A DNA stretch of 35,259 nucleotides from Bacillota bacterium (GTDB lineage: Bacteria > Bacillota > Sulfobacillia > JAMDAP01 > JAJYMS01). A program made the position numbers and the translations under genes. Under the pieces are notes generated by a model. That model ran no database searches. It was given only the letters and a program-made list of their open reading frames with translations, and was not told where the DNA came from. This document shows, in pieces, positions 33,032-35,259 of this stretch (positions within the stretch are counted from its first letter, which is position 1; every line of letters starts with the position of its first letter). The DNA lies in assembly GCA_021786825.1 (NCBI GenBank), contig JAJYMS010000264.1:1-35259 (forward strand), in the 5' to 3' direction.

Positions 33032-34329
33032 CAAGCCGCCGGGGCGAACCTCCGGACGTCGAAGTACTGGCGCTGGAGCACCCAGTTCTGGGTGAAGCCG
33101 GTGTCCAGGGTCCAGTAGCTCGGTCCCCGCAGGCCGTAGCGGCGGATCAGGTTGAACTTGGCCAGGATACTGCGGGCGTCCTCGAACCAGACCTCGTGGT
33201 CGCGCCCGGTTTCGTCGGTGTAGCGGAACCAGGGCGACTGCGCCAACCCGTCGTAGCGGATGTCGACTCCCCGCTCCACGGCGAGGTTACGCGCCCCTTG
33301 AGGCGACACCCTGGCCGCCAGTTCGCCCTCTCGCCGGGGCAGGGGCCAATCGTAGCCGTAGAGCGGAATGCCCAGCCAGATCTTCTCGGGCGGCATCAAC
33401 TTCAATGCGTAAAGGACGACCTGCTCCACCAGGTTGACAGGCGCCACGGCCCGCGGCGGTCCTCCTACCCACCCCCATTCGTACGTCATCAGGTTCACGC
33501 GGTCGGCGAGGGAGCCCAGGGTCTGGTAGTCGAAGGCCCCGATCCAGGGCTGGTCAGGCATGTCGGAGGCTTTGGGCGCCACGGCCAGGGCCAGCAGCAA
33601 CCCGGCCGGACGCAGTTGGCCGGTCAGGGTGCGAATGAAGGTGTTGTACTGGGGGCGGTCGGCGGGGTACATGTTCTCGAAGTCCACCAGCACGCCCGCC
33701 AGGTTCTGGGCCTGGGACACCGACAGGGCGTTGGAGACGGCCCGGGTACGGACCGGATCGGACATCACCGCCCGGGCCAGGTCCGGGCTGAAGTTGGTCC
33801 CGTCGAAATCCGTGATCACGGCGAGCGGACCCAGGCCGGCCCGGCGCAGGGCGGCGGCGGCAGCGGCCGACCCGGGCGGCGGGGTGATCACGCCGGCCGC
33901 GTCGTAACGGTAGTCAAACAAGGAGATGTAAGTAAGGTCGTTGACCATCCGGGTGACCATGGGCAGGTCGAGTTCCCCGACTGCCACCACGACGTAGGCG
34001 TTGACCTCCACCGATTGCCTGGCCGGAGGAGTTACGGTCGGTACCACGACCTCCTCGCCGGGCAGGAGGGCCCCGGGGGGAATGGGGTTGGCGGCCTGCA
34101 ACCGCTCCGGGGGAACGCCCTCGGACTGGGCGATCGACCACAGGCTTTCTCCGGGCCGCACCGTGTGGGTGGTCATCCCGCCGGCAACGGGGATAATCAG
34201 CGCCTCTCCCGGCACCAGGCGGTTGGGGTCAGCGATGCTGTTGACCGCCAGGATCGCCTGGGGATCGATGCCGTTGCGCAGGGCGACCTGGTAGAGCGTG
34301 TCGCCGGGCCGGACGGTATAGATGTACAA
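33031..34329 (-). CDS. LysM-domain (x2) glycoside hydrolase family 18-like protein (YaaH/SleL-like)
   Basis: Two N-terminal LysM motifs 'YTVRPGDTLYQVALRNGIDPQAILAVNSIADPNRLVPGEALIIP' and 'HTVRPGESLWSIAQSEGVPPERLQAANPIPPGALLPGEEVVVP', then GH18-like 'VLVDFENMYPADRPQYNTFIRTL', 'NLMTYEWGW'. Confidence 0.92.
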   Translation of the reverse strand: MYIYTVRPGDTLYQVALRNGIDPQAILAVNSIADPNRLVPGEALIIPVAGGMTTHTVRPGESLWSIAQSEGVPPERLQAANPIPPGALLPGEEVVVPTVTPPARQSVEVNAYVVVAVGELDLPMVTRMVNDLTYISLFDYRYDAAGVITPPPGSAAAAAALRRAGLGPLAVITDFDGTNFSPDLARAVMSDPVRTRAVSNALSVSQAQNLAGVLVDFENMYPADRPQYNTFIRTLTGQLRPAGLLLALAVAPKASDMPDQPWIGAFDYQTLGSLADRVNLMTYEWGWVGGPPRAVAPVNLVEQVVLYALKLMPPEKIWLGIPLYGYDWPLPRREGELAARVSPQGARNLAVERGVDIRYDGLAQSPWFRYTDETGRDHEVWFEDARSILAKFNLIRRYGLRGPSYWTLDTGFTQNWVLQRQYFDVRRFAPAA

Positions 34330-34353
34330 GGCCTCGCCTCCTCGGTCTGGTTC

Positions 34354-34382
34354 GGCCCCGCGGCAGGGGGAACAGCGGGGCC
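34354..34382 (-). promoter_or_regulatory. Hairpin in the MFS-LysM intergenic region (MFS terminator or LysM 5' UTR structure)
   Basis: Perfect 8-bp stem GGCCCCGC-N13-GCGGGGCC upstream of the LysM gene start. Confidence 0.5.
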
Positions 34383-34436
34383 AACTCCATCATATTGACC
34401 TCGAGGCAAAGGGTGTCAGGTGGATGGGCCCGGCCG

Positions 34437-35258
34437 CTACCCCTCCGCCCGCGCCTGTTGGTGACCGCGGTAAATCAGCAGGGCGATGGCCAGGGTCGCG
34501 CTGATGAGCACCCCGCTGACCATGGCGGTGGGCGCTCCCCAGCGTTCGGCCACAACCCCGACGAAGATGCTGCCGATGGGGGTCGCCCCACCGAAAGTCA
34601 GGAAGTATACGCTCATCACCCGCCCGCGCAGGTGGTCGGGGACGGTCACCTGCACCGTCGTGTTGGCCGTGGCGGTGAAGGTAATCATCGCCGCCCCGGT
34701 GAGCGCCAGCAGGACCACCGAAGCGTAGAACGAGTGGGAAAGAGCGAAGGCCGTCTGCAGGGTGAGAAAGGCAAAAATCCCGCCGTAAAGCAACCGGGGG
34801 TCGGGGCCCCGCCGGCTCAGGGAAGCGACGTTGAGCGCTCCGCTGAACCCTCCCACCCCCATGGCGGCCATCAGAAAACCGAGTCCCGGCGCCCCCACTT
34901 GCAGCACGTTGCGGGCGAAGATGGGCATCAGGGTGGTGAAGTTCATGGCGAAGGTGCTGACGACGCCGAGCAAGAAGATCACCGAGAAAACCACCGGGGT
35001 GCGGGCGATGTAGCTGAGCCCCTCGGCGATGTCCCTCCAGACCGATTCCCGGCGGGTGGCCACCGCCCGGCCGGGCGTGCTGGTCATCATCAGCAGGCCG
35101 GCGATCACCGCAACAAAACTGACCGCGTTGAGCAGGAAGATCCCGCCCACCCCCACCAGGGCGATCAAGACCCCACCGATGGAGGGGCCCACGATGCGGG
35201 CCATGTTGAAGGCCGAGGAGTTGAGCGCCACCGCGTTCATCAGGTCGTCCTTGCCCAC
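34437..35258 (-). CDS. MFS transporter (enterobactin exporter/EntS-like), partial, N-terminus outside window
   Basis: 'NAVALNSSAFNMARIVGPSIGGVLIALVGVGGIFLLNAVSFVAVIAGLLMM', 'GVVAERWGAPTAMVSGVLISATLAIALLIYR'. Open to the window edge. Confidence 0.9.
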   Translation of the reverse strand: MGKDDLMNAVALNSSAFNMARIVGPSIGGVLIALVGVGGIFLLNAVSFVAVIAGLLMMTSTPGRAVATRRESVWRDIAEGLSYIARTPVVFSVIFLLGVVSTFAMNFTTLMPIFARNVLQVGAPGLGFLMAAMGVGGFSGALNVASLSRRGPDPRLLYGGIFAFLTLQTAFALSHSFYASVVLLALTGAAMITFTATANTTVQVTVPDHLRGRVMSVYFLTFGGATPIGSIFVGVVAERWGAPTAMVSGVLISATLAIALLIYRGHQQARAEG

Positions 35259-35259
35259 C

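Noticed and set aside
30830-34398. Large plus-strand ORFs 30830..32095 and 32923..34398
   Set aside because: Antisense to SQR and LysM-GH18 respectively; no recognisable motif and no convincing RBS.

Overview
This 35.3-kb high-GC bacterial window is gene-dense and mostly read on the minus strand. It looks like a spore-forming, high-GC Bacillota/Firmicutes chromosome (inferred from SdpR/SdpI, a YaaH-like LysM-GH18 protein and Liv/Cox-type clusters). No rRNA, tRNA, CRISPR array, transposase or phage gene was recognised. From left to right it contains: the tail of a probable membrane-fusion protein plus a MacB/FtsX-type permease (+); a secreted YD/RHS-repeat protein without an evident toxin tip (-); a long minus-strand gene set tetR / acyl-CoA ligase / KAS III-like / LivK-like / crotonase / secreted NHL protein / livG / livF / livH / livM; fabG-like SDR (-); SPL-type radical SAM protein and sdpR-sdpI (+); a second acyl-CoA ligase (+); a tightly coupled ~9-kb catabolic operon (NIPSNAP, coxM/S/L-like molybdenum hydroxylase, SsuABC-like transporter, amidohydrolase-2, CoxG-like, alpha/beta hydrolase) downstream of an RpiR regulator; a DsrE-TusA-SQR sulfur cluster; a LysM-GH18 protein; and a partial MFS transporter. 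The best candidates for undescribed biology are (i) the molybdenum hydroxylase/decarboxylase-like/hydrolase/ABC operon, with helically phased TGAAACGWTATTTC repeats in front of it; (ii) the acyl-CoA ligase/KAS III/PaaG-like crotonase/Liv transport operon carrying an embedded secreted NHL propeller; (iii) a near-palindromic CsoR/CstR-like operator in front of DsrE-TusA-SQR; and (iv) a tandem mini-hairpin array that extends the livM reading frame. All family calls come from reading motifs by eye; no database search was run.
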